Positions 1 to 8,266 of a stretch of 64,000 nt of DNA are shown piece after piece (the stretch's first letter is position 1; each line of letters starts with the position of its first letter). The notes beneath the pieces were generated by a model, which worked only from the letters and a program-made list of their open reading frames with translations, searched no databases and had not been told where the DNA came from. The translations under genes and the position numbers were made by a program. Origin of the DNA: an uncultured Clostridia bacterium (GTDB lineage Bacteria > Bacillota > Clostridia > TANB77 > CAG-465); NCBI GenBank assembly GCA_949106495.1, contig CARYZD010000006.1, forward strand, positions 51,495 through 115,494, written 5' to 3'.

Positions 1-1
1 T

Positions 2-127
2 TCATTGTATTATTATGATACTTTAGATAGATATTATTTTAATATAATAAGTTTACTTATTTTTGCTTTTGTAATGATAGGGATATCAACAATTAGTTTA
101 AGGAGGCAAAAATATGATAATATTTAA
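2..127 (+). CDS. ABC-2 type transporter permease, C-terminal end (partial)
   Basis: The gene enters from outside the window; only the last 41 codons are visible in the frame starting at base 2. They encode a hydrophobic stretch (Ile/Leu/Phe/Val rich, about residues 14-34 of the visible part) followed by a short basic tail ending in LRRQKYDNI. A last membrane helix plus positively charged cytoplasmic tail is typical of ABC-2 permeases, and the next gene, a complete ABC-2 permease, overlaps it by 14 bases, so the two are probably translationally coupled and form a heterodimeric export channel. The family call rests on this context and hydropathy, because too little is present for a firm assignment. 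Confidence 0.5.
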   Translation, partial: SLYYYDTLDRYYFNIISLLIFAFVMIGISTISLRRQKYDNI

Positions 128-1262
128 AACATTTTTAAAAGTCTTAAATAAATGTAAAGCACCAATTATAATGTATACTGTATTTTTAATATTTTTTGGT
201 GGCTTTAATATGAAAACTAGTGATAATTCTATAAATTTTGTTGCAAGTAAACCAGATATATTAATAGTTAATCAAGATAAAGAAGAAGGAATTACCAAGA
301 ATTTAATAGAGTATATAGAAAATAATAGTAATATTATAGATGTAGAAGATAATGAAGAGGCAAGAAATGATGCATTATTTTATAGAGATGTAAATTATAT
401 TATATACATACCAGAAAATTTTAATAAAGATTTTTTAGAGAATAAAAATCCTAAAATTGATATAAAAAGTACTGGGGATTATCAATCAAGTTTAGCAGAA
501 ATGATGCTTGAAAGATATCTTAAAGTGGCTAAAATATATAAAGATGTATATTCATCAGAAACAGAATTAATAGAGAAAATAAATGATACATTATCTAAAG
601 AGGTAAAAATAACAATTACATCAAAATTAGATACTAATAAATTAGATAAAGCTGCATTTTTTTATAACTTTACAAATTATTGTATTTTAGCTGGATGCAT
701 ATATGTTATATGTTTAATATTATCTAGTTTTAAAAGAGAAAATATAAATAAAAGAACAATTATTAGTAGTATGAATTATAAAGAGTATAATAGAAAATTA
801 CTTATTTCTAATAGCTTATTTGCAATAGTTTTATGGGTTTTCTATGTATTATTAAGTTTTGTATTAGTAGGGGATATAATGTTTACATCACATGGAATTA
901 TATATATTATAAATTCATTTATATTTACAATGTGTGCAGTAACTATTGCATTTTTGCTTGGAACTTTAATAGCAAATAAAAATGCAGTAAATGGTATTGT
1001 AAATGTAATTGCACTTGGAAGTAGTTTCTTATGTGGTGCATTTGTACCAGTAGAAATGCTACCAGATACAATTTTAAAAGTAGCACATATTTTACCATCA
1101 TATTGGTTTATAAAAACAAATGAGGAAATAAAAACATTGGAAATTTTAGATTTTGAAACCCTAAAACCGATTATTATGAATATGGGAATGATAGTGATAT
1201 TTTCAATATTATTTGTTATAATAACAAATATACTATCAAGCAGAAAAAGAAAAATAAGCTAA
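114..1262 (+). CDS. ABC-2 type transporter permease
   Basis: A 382-residue integral membrane protein with the ABC-2 permease layout: one N-terminal helix at about residues 18-35, a soluble, probably extracytoplasmic domain at about 40-185, then a cluster of hydrophobic segments (about 188-205, 231-252, 265-288, 295-315 and 350-374) and a basic tail. It would form the membrane channel of an ABC exporter; the ATPase is presumably upstream of the window. The start at 114 has AGGAGG seven bases upstream, inside the end of the preceding permease gene (14-base overlap). The substrate cannot be read from the sequence; related permeases export drugs, peptides or cell-envelope precursors. Confidence 0.75.
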   Translation: MIIFKTFLKVLNKCKAPIIMYTVFLIFFGGFNMKTSDNSINFVASKPDILIVNQDKEEGITKNLIEYIENNSNIIDVEDNEEARNDALFYRDVNYIIYIPENFNKDFLENKNPKIDIKSTGDYQSSLAEMMLERYLKVAKIYKDVYSSETELIEKINDTLSKEVKITITSKLDTNKLDKAAFFYNFTNYCILAGCIYVICLILSSFKRENINKRTIISSMNYKEYNRKLLISNSLFAIVLWVFYVLLSFVLVGDIMFTSHGIIYIINSFIFTMCAVTIAFLLGTLIANKNAVNGIVNVIALGSSFLCGAFVPVEMLPDTILKVAHILPSYWFIKTNEEIKTLEILDFETLKPIIMNMGMIVIFSILFVIITNILSSRKRKIS

Positions 1263-1274
1263 AATAAAAAATGT

Positions 1275-1305
1275 AAAAGAAGAAAATTGCGTGTTTTCTT
1301 CTTTT
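1275..1305. terminator. Intrinsic terminator hairpin after the ABC permease genes
   Basis: A 12-bp perfect inverted repeat (AAAAGAAGAAAA / TTTTCTTCTTTT) with a 7-base loop lies directly after the permease stop codon. Its 3' arm supplies the T-rich stretch. It separates the ABC operon from the next gene. Confidence 0.7.
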
Positions 1306-1358
1306 ATGATAATATAAAATTAGTTTTAATAAAATTTATTATTTAAAGGAGTATAAAA

Positions 1359-2630
1359 ATGTTTTTTAAGAAAAAGAAATTGAGAGAGGCACCACTTGGA
1401 TATTGGGAAGAAAAGTCATATATGCAAGTTATACCAAGAGATAGTAGAAAAGATTTTGTATCTGAAATTTTAGATAATGTATCTAAAGTTCAGGAATTTG
1501 AAATAAAAGAAAAAAAGCCTTTAACACCACAAGAGCCAGGAAATATAAAATTTATATATGAAAATGAGGAATATGAAATCGATTTTTATCCAAATAGATT
1601 TTCAGTTCCAGAATATTATTTAAATAATTCAGTTCTGTTTACAGAAGAAGAAAAGCAAGACATTAGAAATGCACAAGCTACACTTACTATTTTTATGGAA
1701 TTTACTAAAGATGCTAAGAAATCATATCATGTACAATTAAAAATGGCAGTAGCAATGATTCCCGATTTAATTGGAATAATAGATGAGAGTGCAGAAAAAA
1801 TATTATCAAGAAGATGGATTAAAATGGCATCTGAATCTAAAATTGTACCAAGTGCAAAAGATTTATATACAATACAAGTTGTAGGTGATGGTAAAGGAGA
1901 GGCATGGCTTCATACACATGGCCTTTGTAGATGTGGAATTACAGAGCTAGAGATATTGCAATCAGATAATGATAATTATCAGAATCATTATAATTTGATA
2001 AATACATACGCAATGTATTTAATAGATAAAAAAGGTGAAATTGAACCAAGAGATGTAGGAAGCTACATAGGATTATTAGTAAATCAGCAACCTGTTGTTG
2101 TAACTTGCAAATCGTGGATTGAAGGAATAAATGAGTATAAAGATTTAAAACTTGGAAATGTTAATGATAGAAAAGAAGGACATAATTCAAAAACAAGTAT
2201 AATATTTATATATAAAAGTGAAGAAGATGAAAAAAAAGATATCCTTAGTAAAGTATCTATATATGATAAATTATGGGGAGATAATCCTATATTTTTCATT
2301 AGCAATGAAGAAACCAAAAGAATGAAAGATCTTGCTATGGAAAGATTTGGATATGTTAGGAAACTTTTAAGCTATAAAGAAAATAAAGCAATAGTTAAAA
2401 TTGGATTACCAATAGACAACGATAGAAATAATTGTGAACATATATGGTTTGAACTTCTTGAATTTGAAGGTGAAAAATTTAAAGGAAAGTTAACACAAGA
2501 ACCATATAATATTCCTAATATACATGAAGGAGATGAAGCTTGGTTTACTGTTGAAGATGTAACTGATTGGATTGTATATACTCCTAAAATGGCAATTAAT
2601 CCTGAAAATGTGTATATTATAGAATCATAA
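1359..2630 (+). CDS. DUF4026/DUF2314-like cytoplasmic protein
   Basis: A 423-residue soluble protein with no signal peptide or membrane segment. The middle region and the C-terminal block (about 385-423, containing EAWFTVEDVTDWIVYTP) resemble the DUF4026 family, whose C-terminus is related to DUF2314/YegJ-type domains. These are found in many Clostridia and Bacilli and have no established function. The start has AAAGGAG seven bases upstream. The gene is monocistronic, bounded by a terminator on each side. The family call comes from recalled similarity; no catalytic motif is visible, although an HTHGLCRCG segment near residues 186-194 contains clustered His and Cys that could bind metal. Confidence 0.55.
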   Translation: MFFKKKKLREAPLGYWEEKSYMQVIPRDSRKDFVSEILDNVSKVQEFEIKEKKPLTPQEPGNIKFIYENEEYEIDFYPNRFSVPEYYLNNSVLFTEEEKQDIRNAQATLTIFMEFTKDAKKSYHVQLKMAVAMIPDLIGIIDESAEKILSRRWIKMASESKIVPSAKDLYTIQVVGDGKGEAWLHTHGLCRCGITELEILQSDNDNYQNHYNLINTYAMYLIDKKGEIEPRDVGSYIGLLVNQQPVVVTCKSWIEGINEYKDLKLGNVNDRKEGHNSKTSIIFIYKSEEDEKKDILSKVSIYDKLWGDNPIFFISNEETKRMKDLAMERFGYVRKLLSYKENKAIVKIGLPIDNDRNNCEHIWFELLEFEGEKFKGKLTQEPYNIPNIHEGDEAWFTVEDVTDWIVYTPKMAINPENVYIIES

Positions 2631-2633
2631 AAG

Positions 2634-2664
2634 GAAAACACTCATATTATTTATGAGTGTTTTC
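2634..2664. terminator. Bidirectional intrinsic terminator between convergent genes
   Basis: A 13-bp perfect stem (GAAAACACTCATA / TATGAGTGTTTTC) with a 5-base loop lies between the DUF4026-like gene and the converging MerR gene and overlaps the MerR stop codon. It carries A/T runs on both sides and can serve both strands. Confidence 0.8.
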
Positions 2665-3087
2665 ATATGCAGTTCGAATTTCCTGTGGCATGTCTTGAAG
2701 CCTTATATTTTTTACTCTTTCTTCAGAATTATCTTTAATAGCCTCATCATAGTACCAACATTTATATTTAATCATATCAAGTGTTTTTTCTAATTCTTCT
2801 ATTTGTTTTTCAACATTTTCTTTTTGCTTTATAAACATTTCTTTTCTAATATTAAAAGTTTTATTTCCCATGGAACACCATTTCATAAATTCTTTAATGT
2901 CTTTAATTTGCATACCAGATTTTTTTAAACATTCAATTAGTCTAATAGCTTCAATAGTTTTATCATTAAATCTTCTAATACCAGTTTCATCTCTTTCTAT
3001 ATTAATAAATAGACCTTGAATGTCATAATATCTTAATGTTGAGATAGGTAAATTAAACATTTTAGAAACTTCTCCTATACTATACAT
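2647..3087 (-). CDS. MerR family transcriptional regulator
   Basis: A 146-residue DNA-binding regulator. Residues 1-70 are a textbook MerR winged helix-turn-helix (MYSIGEVSKMFNLPISTLRYYD, then a wing with GIRRF), followed by a long coiled-coil dimerisation helix (about 75-115) and a short C-terminal effector region with one Cys (C110, in KCWYYDE). It is transcribed divergently from the alpha/beta hydrolase at 3209, and the intergenic region holds a 19-bp-spacer promoter with a central dyad, the usual target of MerR proteins. It probably activates the hydrolase gene in response to a small electrophilic or toxic molecule. The effector cannot be named. Confidence 0.88.
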   Translation of the reverse strand: MYSIGEVSKMFNLPISTLRYYDIQGLFINIERDETGIRRFNDKTIEAIRLIECLKKSGMQIKDIKEFMKWCSMGNKTFNIRKEMFIKQKENVEKQIEELEKTLDMIKYKCWYYDEAIKDNSEERVKNIRLQDMPQEIRTAYENTHK

Positions 3088-3131
3088 TTTTCATTCCTCC
3101 AAAAAAATACAAAATTTATATAAAATAAAGC

Positions 3132-3162
3132 TTGACCTAAAGTTAACATTATGTGATATAAA
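3132..3162 (+). promoter_or_regulatory. MerR-type promoter with 19-bp spacer and operator dyad
   Basis: The -35 TTGACC (3132-3137) and -10 TATAAA (3157-3162) are separated by 19 bp, too long for unaided sigma-A and the hallmark of MerR-activated promoters. The spacer centres on the palindrome GTTAAC (3142-3147) with partial dyad flanks. It reads toward the hydrolase at 3209, and the divergent MerR gene lies on the other side. Confidence 0.75.
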
Positions 3163-3208
3163 TATACTAACATGATGAAAAAAAACATGTCAATAAGGAG
3201 GATATAAG

Positions 3209-4192
3209 ATGAATGAAAATTTAGTTAAAGAATGGGATAAAACGTTTCCTAAAAGTGAAAAGGTAAATCATTCTAAGGTAACTTTTCACAATAGATATGG
3301 AATTACTTTAGTAGCAGATATGTACATACCAAAAGATGTAGAAGGAAAATTACCTGCAATTGCAGTATGTGGTCCTTTTGGTGCTGTAAAAGAGCAAGCA
3401 AGTGGACTATATGCCCAAACAATGGCAGAACGAGGATTTTTGACAATAGCTTTTGATCCATCATTTACAGGAGAAAGTTCAGGAACACCTAGATATATGG
3501 CAAGTCCAGATATTAATACAGAAGATTTTCAAGCAGCAGTAGATTTTTTATCTGTGCAAGAAAATGTAGATAGTGAAAAAATAGGAATAATAGGAATTTG
3601 TGGTTGGGGTGGAATGGCTCTAAATGTAGCAGCTCTTGATACAAGAATTAAAGCTACTGTTGCATCAACTATGTATGATATGACTAGAGTAAATGCAAAT
3701 GGATATTTTGACCAAGGAGATAATGAAGAAACAAGATATAATAATAAAGTGGCTTTAAATGCACAAAAAATTATAGATTACAAAAATGGGAATTATGAAT
3801 TAGGTGGAGGTTGTTTTGAACTTCCTGTGCCAGAAGATGCACCATTTTATGTTAAAGATTATAGTGAGTATTATAAAGGAAGAGCATATCATCAAAGGAG
3901 TTTAAATTCAAATGGGGGATGGAATAAAATTGGATGTATGTCATTTATAAATCAACCAATATTAAAATATAGCAATGAAATTCGTTCTGCTGTACTAATT
4001 ATACATGGAGAAAAAGCGCATTCTTGTTATTTTAGTAAAGATGCGTATAAAAATATGGTTACAGATAGTAAATATACAGATAATAAAGAATTAATGCTTA
4101 TACCAAATGCTGTTCATACAGATTTGTATGATAATATGAGTGTAATACCTTTTGACAAAATGGTAGAATTTTTTAATAAAAATTTAAAATAG
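3209..4192 (+). CDS. Alpha/beta hydrolase, dienelactone-hydrolase/YcjY-like, Cys nucleophile
   Basis: A 327-residue cytoplasmic alpha/beta-fold hydrolase. The nucleophile elbow is GICGWGG (about 129-135), so the likely nucleophile is Cys131 where most relatives have Ser; dienelactone hydrolases also use Cys. The oxyanion region CGPFGAVKEQ lies near 54-63 and a catalytic His is probable in NAVHTDLYD near the C-terminus. It belongs to the COG1073-type hydrolases with no firm substrate. GGAGG lies 7 bases before the ATG. Divergence from a MerR regulator and the MerR-type promoter suggest induction by a toxic or reactive compound, perhaps one that it hydrolyses; that role is an inference. Confidence 0.75.
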   Translation: MNENLVKEWDKTFPKSEKVNHSKVTFHNRYGITLVADMYIPKDVEGKLPAIAVCGPFGAVKEQASGLYAQTMAERGFLTIAFDPSFTGESSGTPRYMASPDINTEDFQAAVDFLSVQENVDSEKIGIIGICGWGGMALNVAALDTRIKATVASTMYDMTRVNANGYFDQGDNEETRYNNKVALNAQKIIDYKNGNYELGGGCFELPVPEDAPFYVKDYSEYYKGRAYHQRSLNSNGGWNKIGCMSFINQPILKYSNEIRSAVLIIHGEKAHSCYFSKDAYKNMVTDSKYTDNKELMLIPNAVHTDLYDNMSVIPFDKMVEFFNKNLK

Positions 4193-4220
4193 AGTGAAAT
4201 TTGTTATAAATAAAAATAAT

Positions 4221-4253
4221 AAGGGAAGTAATTATTTTAAGTTACTTCCTTTT
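4221..4253 (+). terminator. Intrinsic terminator after the hydrolase gene
   Basis: An 11-bp stem built on GGGAAGTAA / TTACTTCC with a 10-base loop is followed by TTTT, 29 bases after the hydrolase stop codon. Confidence 0.8.
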
Positions 4254-4399
4254 CTGATATAATAATAAGCAAATTATTTGTGCTTTGAAATGCTTGAAAA
4301 TACTATAATGTTAATATTGGTTGCTGAATTTCCAACTCGAATTGATAGAACGCAACTTGAAAAAGAGCTATAATTTAAACATAGAAATGGAGGAAGAAA

Positions 4400-5104
4400 A
4401 TGGATTTAGGAGAAAAATTATTTAAATTAAGAAAAGAGAAAAATTTAACACAAGATGATGTGGCAGAAAAATTAAATGTAACGAGGCAAACTGTATCAAA
4501 ATGGGAAACAAATCAAAGTACACCAGATTTTGATAAAATACTTCCATTATGTGATTTATTTGAAATATCACCTAATGAGTTGCTAAAAGAAAAAGAGCAA
4601 GAGGAAATTATAGATGATGATAATGCTCAATATAACTTTGATGAGATAAAAAAGCATTTATTTACAAGAGGAAAAGAAGACGATTATGAAAATATGACTA
4701 AAAATCAAATAAAGCAAAAGTCTGCTGAAGTTGTTAGTAGTTCAATTTTATTATTTATTGTTGCAATAGCTTTTGCTGGTATAGGTACAACCGTAATGGT
4801 GTGGAATCCAGTTGTAGTAGGATGTACATTTTTAGTACTTATTGGAATAGGTGTAACAAGAATTGTTAGACATTATATGTCAATTCCAAAATTTGATAAA
4901 ACCAAAGAAGAAATAAAACAGGATAAAATAGTAAAACAAATAAGTGATATTATTGGAGCAATAGGAGTGGCAATATATTTTATTATAAGTTTTACAACTA
5001 TGGCTTGGCATATAACATGGATAATATTTATAATTGTCGGAATGATTGAACAAATTGTTAGATTAATATACATGTTAAAGGAGGATAATAACGATGAAGA
5101 ATAA
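4400..5104 (+). CDS. XRE family membrane-anchored transcriptional regulator
   Basis: A 234-residue protein with an N-terminal Cro/C1-type helix-turn-helix (residues 5-60, including LTQDDVAEKLNVTRQTVSKWE), an acidic linker (about 65-105) and a C-terminal region with four hydrophobic segments (about 113-130, 133-152, 183-202 and 207-224). Membrane-linked XRE regulators of this kind are common in Clostridia. The next gene (DUF4097) overlaps its end by 11 bases, so the two are co-translated; the pair may sense envelope state and regulate its own operon. AGGAGG is 6-7 bases upstream of the ATG. Confidence 0.85.
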   Translation: MDLGEKLFKLRKEKNLTQDDVAEKLNVTRQTVSKWETNQSTPDFDKILPLCDLFEISPNELLKEKEQEEIIDDDNAQYNFDEIKKHLFTRGKEDDYENMTKNQIKQKSAEVVSSSILLFIVAIAFAGIGTTVMVWNPVVVGCTFLVLIGIGVTRIVRHYMSIPKFDKTKEEIKQDKIVKQISDIIGAIGVAIYFIISFTTMAWHITWIIFIIVGMIEQIVRLIYMLKEDNNDEE

Positions 5105-5888
5105 AGCGTTAATTATTGCTACCATAATTTTACTAACTATTGTAATTTTCTTTTTAATAATGTTTTTAGTTGTAACTTTAAAGAGTGGAACAAATTTTAA
5201 TGGTATGATATTTGGAATGAAATCAAAGACTACAAATAAAGTTTATGATAATGAGTTCAAATTAGAAGATGTAAAAAATATAAATATTAAACAAGATGCT
5301 GGAGATATAACTATAAGAGAAACATCAAACGATGATATTAAAGTTGAACTCTATGGAAACGAAGAAAATGATGTACAAGTTGATATAAATGAAGGACATT
5401 TAAAAATAGATTTTACACATAAAAGAATAAAATTTATTAATTTTGGTGGAACAAAAAATGATATTATAATATATATTCCATCAAGTTATTTAGGAACAAT
5501 AAAAATAGAAAATGACTTAGGAAATTGTGAAATTGAAGATTTAGAAAATGCAACAATAGATATAGAATGTGATGCAGGAAATGTAGAATTAGGAAAAATA
5601 AAAAATGCAACTGTAAAATGCGATTTAGGAGAAATAGATATACAAGAGGTATTAAATAAATGTGATGTTAAATCAGATTGTGGTAACATAGAAATTAATC
5701 AAATATCAATTAAAGAAAATTCTACTATATCATCTAATCTAGGAAATATAAACATTAATAATACAAATGATATTTATATAGACGCAGATGTTGATTTAGG
5801 AAAAGTAAAAATAAATAATAGTAATAGAAATTCAGATATTACATTAAAAATAAGTTCTGATTGTGGAAACATAACAATAAATAATTAA
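5094..5888 (+). CDS. DUF4097 (putative adhesin-like) membrane-anchored protein
   Basis: A 264-residue protein: a short basic N-terminus, one transmembrane helix (about residues 7-29), then an extracytoplasmic domain of repeating beta-strands in which Gly/Asp/Asn-rich turns recur (DAGDITI, DLGNCEIED, DAGNVELG, DLGEIDI, DCGNIEI, NLGNINI, DLGKVKI, DCGNITI). This regular ~19-residue repeat is the right-handed beta-helix of the DUF4097 family. Family members usually accompany a membrane regulator (HAAS/PadR or XRE) and are thought to sense or shield the envelope. It overlaps the upstream XRE gene by 11 bases. The biological role is unknown. Confidence 0.8.
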   Translation: MKNKALIIATIILLTIVIFFLIMFLVVTLKSGTNFNGMIFGMKSKTTNKVYDNEFKLEDVKNINIKQDAGDITIRETSNDDIKVELYGNEENDVQVDINEGHLKIDFTHKRIKFINFGGTKNDIIIYIPSSYLGTIKIENDLGNCEIEDLENATIDIECDAGNVELGKIKNATVKCDLGEIDIQEVLNKCDVKSDCGNIEINQISIKENSTISSNLGNININNTNDIYIDADVDLGKVKINNSNRNSDITLKISSDCGNITINN

Positions 5889-5903
5889 ATAAGTATAAAT
5901 AGG

Positions 5904-5924
5904 GAATTGTAAATCATACAATTC
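5904..5924 (+). terminator. Intrinsic terminator after the XRE-DUF4097 operon
   Basis: An 8-bp perfect stem (GAATTGTA / TACAATTC) with a 5-base loop is followed by TTTATTTTTT, 16 bases after the DUF4097 stop codon. Confidence 0.8.
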
Positions 5925-6028
5925 TTTATTTTTTATTTTAATTAAGAAAAACAATTGCTTGAAAAATATTTTTTGAAATGATATTATCTATGTTATAAAT
6001 AGTAATTTAGATAGGAGTTGATTATAAC

Positions 6029-6748
6029 TTGAAAATAGTTACTTATGGGAATAAGGAAAAAGATAAAATATTATTATTACACCCTATGTTTACAAGTGCT
6101 AAATTTTTTGATTTTGTAATAGATAGATTAAGTAATAAATATTATTTGATTATTCCAACATATAGTGGGCATTACAAAGATTCAGACTATATATCAATGG
6201 AAGATGAAGAAAAAACTATTGATGAGTTTCTAAAAGAAAATAACATTGATAAATTAAAAGCAATTATAGGATTTTCTTTAGGTGGTAATATTGCATTTGA
6301 TTATTTTTGTAATAACCAAGATAAAGTCGATCAAGTAATAGTAGATAGTGCTCCTATATTTAAATTTCCAAACATTATTAAAAAGTATTTTTATAATAGA
6401 TATAAAAAATGTTTACTTAATATAAAAAACCATCCAGAAAAGACAGTTAAAGAATTAAATAAGTGTTTTAATGGTATGGGCGAAGTACAACAATATGTTG
6501 CACCAATAGTAACGATAGAAAGTCTAAAAAATTTATTAGAAAGTTGTTACAATATTGAAACACCAAAATTAAAAAATGATTTACAGAGAAAAATAACTTT
6601 TGTTTATGGTACAAATGATATAGCAAGACTTTGCTTACCTAGAATTAAAAAATATAAAAATAGTGAATTTATCAAAATTGATTCATTAGGTCATTGTGGT
6701 TATTTTAGAGAAAATACAGATGAATATATAAAAAGGTTAATTAGATAA
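6029..6748 (+). CDS. Alpha/beta hydrolase
   Basis: A 239-residue cytoplasmic alpha/beta hydrolase. The oxyanion motif LLHPMF (about 16-21) and the nucleophile elbow GFSLGG (about 81-86, Ser83) are clear, and SLGHCGYF near the C-terminus supplies the likely catalytic His. The best start is the TTG at 6029, 11 bases after AGGAG; no ATG fits the conserved N-terminus (KIVTYGNKEKDKILLLHP). It opens a run of co-oriented accessory genes with short spacers up to 9533. The substrate is unknown; relatives include lipases, esterases and lactonases. Confidence 0.75.
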   Translation: MKIVTYGNKEKDKILLLHPMFTSAKFFDFVIDRLSNKYYLIIPTYSGHYKDSDYISMEDEEKTIDEFLKENNIDKLKAIIGFSLGGNIAFDYFCNNQDKVDQVIVDSAPIFKFPNIIKKYFYNRYKKCLLNIKNHPEKTVKELNKCFNGMGEVQQYVAPIVTIESLKNLLESCYNIETPKLKNDLQRKITFVYGTNDIARLCLPRIKKYKNSEFIKIDSLGHCGYFRENTDEYIKRLIR

Positions 6749-6775
6749 ATTACAATTTAGGAGTGAGATAGAATA

Positions 6776-7252
6776 ATGAGCATTAACTTTGGATTTTCCT
6801 ATATAGGTTTAGTATTTTTATTGATGTTAATGATACCTAATATTATGTGGAGTAAAAATAAACCAAAAGATTATGATAAATATGTAAAAAATGAAAATAA
6901 AATATTGCTACTATTTGAAAGAATTGGAGAAATTCTAGTAACTTGTTTATCATTGATATTTAGTGATTTTAATATAAATAAAATATCTAGTTGGACTATT
7001 ATACTATTGATTGCTTTTATTTTAATGATTTTATATGAAGTATATTGGATTAGATATTTTAAAAGTAATAAAACAATGAAAGAAATGTATAGCAGTCTAC
7101 TCAAAATACCAGTTGCAGGGGCTACATTACCTGTATTGGCATTTTTATTATTAAGTATATATGGTAAAAATTTATTCCTATTTATATCAGTAATTATATT
7201 AGGAGTTGGACATATCGGAATACACTTAAGTCATAAAAAAGAAGTTATATAA
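6776..7252 (+). CDS. Hypothetical four-helix membrane protein
   Basis: A 158-residue protein with about four hydrophobic segments (about 4-24, 44-62, 70-90, 108-148, the last probably two helices). GGAGTGAG lies upstream at a good distance and the preceding hydrolase gene ends 27 bases earlier, so it is probably in the same transcript. I recognise no motif and assign no function. Confidence 0.6.
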   Translation: MSINFGFSYIGLVFLLMLMIPNIMWSKNKPKDYDKYVKNENKILLLFERIGEILVTCLSLIFSDFNINKISSWTIILLIAFILMILYEVYWIRYFKSNKTMKEMYSSLLKIPVAGATLPVLAFLLLSIYGKNLFLFISVIILGVGHIGIHLSHKKEVI

Positions 7253-7270
7253 ATTTAGGAGTGTGATAAT

Positions 7271-7984
7271 ATGGCAATGTGGAATCCTTGGAGAGGATGT
7301 AAAAAATGTAGCGATGGTTGTTTATATTGCTATATTCATAAAGGCGATTTAAAAAGAAATATAAATACAAATGAAATTATAAAAACAAAAGATTTTGAAA
7401 AGCCAATAGAAAAATTAAAAAATGGCAATTATAAAATGAAATCTGGAATTGTTTATTTATGCTTTTCTACAGATTTTCTTATTGAAGAAGCAGATAAATG
7501 GAGAGATGAATGTTGGAAAATGATTAAAGAAAGACAGGACTGTACTTTTTTATTTCTAACAAAGAGAATTGATAGATTTATGAAATGTATTCCAGATGAC
7601 TGGGATAATGGATATGATAATGTAGTTATATGTTGTACTATTGAAAATCAAAAAAATGCAGATTACAAATTATCGATTTTTAGAGATTTGCCAATAAAAC
7701 ATAAATGTATAACAGCACAGCCATTATTAGAAGGTATTGATATTGAAAAATATCTTGATAATATAGAATTAGTTGTAGTAGGTGGAGAATCTGATATAAA
7801 TGCTAGAGTATTTAATTATGACTGGGTATTAAATATTAGAGAGCAGTGTGTAAGAAAAAATGTTGATTTTGAGTTTAGACAATGTGGAACATATACAATA
7901 AAAGATGGAAAACAATATAAAATTCAAACAAAAGACTTGTGTAAACAAGCAAAATTGGCAAATATTGATTATAAAAGTAATTAA
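7271..7984 (+). CDS. DUF5131 (phage Gp37/Gp68-like) radical-SAM-type protein
   Basis: A 237-residue soluble protein of the DUF5131 family, recognised by WNPWRGC at residues 4-10, the Cys cluster, LFLTKR in the middle and VVVGGESD near 165-172. The cluster C13-x3-C17-x2-C20 has exactly the spacing of the radical SAM [4Fe-4S] motif, with an extra Cys at position 10. Relatives are found in phages, mobile elements and bacterial chromosomes, and none has a proven reaction that I know of. It starts 19 bases after the membrane protein gene with AGGAG upstream, so it is operonic with unrelated neighbours, which suggests an acquired cassette. Confidence 0.8.
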   Translation: MAMWNPWRGCKKCSDGCLYCYIHKGDLKRNINTNEIIKTKDFEKPIEKLKNGNYKMKSGIVYLCFSTDFLIEEADKWRDECWKMIKERQDCTFLFLTKRIDRFMKCIPDDWDNGYDNVVICCTIENQKNADYKLSIFRDLPIKHKCITAQPLLEGIDIEKYLDNIELVVVGGESDINARVFNYDWVLNIREQCVRKNVDFEFRQCGTYTIKDGKQYKIQTKDLCKQAKLANIDYKSN

Positions 7985-8014
7985 TAAATTACAATTAGTT
8001 GAGGAGGAATAGTT

Positions 8015-8233
8015 ATGCAAAAATGTTTAAGATGTAATGTAGAAATGGTAGAAAATTTAGATGTTAAGGTTGAAGGTGGAGCATATGGAATTAAGATTAC
8101 ACAATAAGGCATATTTAAGGATAATTTAGGAAAGTTTAAATGTGCAGTATGTCCAGAATGTGGTTATACTGAAACTTATATTGATGACACTACTAAAATT
8201 AAAAAGTTAGTATTAAACAAAAAAGAAAAGTAA
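8015..8233 (+). pseudogene. Small zinc-ribbon protein gene interrupted by an in-frame TAA
   Basis: A 73-codon reading frame with an excellent GAGGAGG site starts MQKCLRCNVEM and ends in a second Cys pair (CAVCPECGYTETY), a typical two-knuckle zinc ribbon. Codon 31 is TAA (8105-8107) in the same frame, between AYGIKITQ and GIFKDNLGKF, so the two metal-binding halves are separated. No other frame restores it. It is either a recent nonsense pseudogene or a sequencing error. The intact relative would be a 72-residue protein of unknown function common in Firmicutes. It follows the DUF5131 gene and precedes the acetyltransferase gene. Confidence 0.8.
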
Positions 8234-8266
8234 TGCAAATTATAATTTATAAAGAGGTGTTAAAAT

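Noticed and set aside
4308..4373. A 21-codon reading frame starting MLILVAEFPTRIDR upstream of the XRE gene
   Set aside because: It has no ribosome site and its ATG overlaps a likely -10 element (TATAAT at 4304). It could be a remnant of a longer gene, but nothing upstream continues it.
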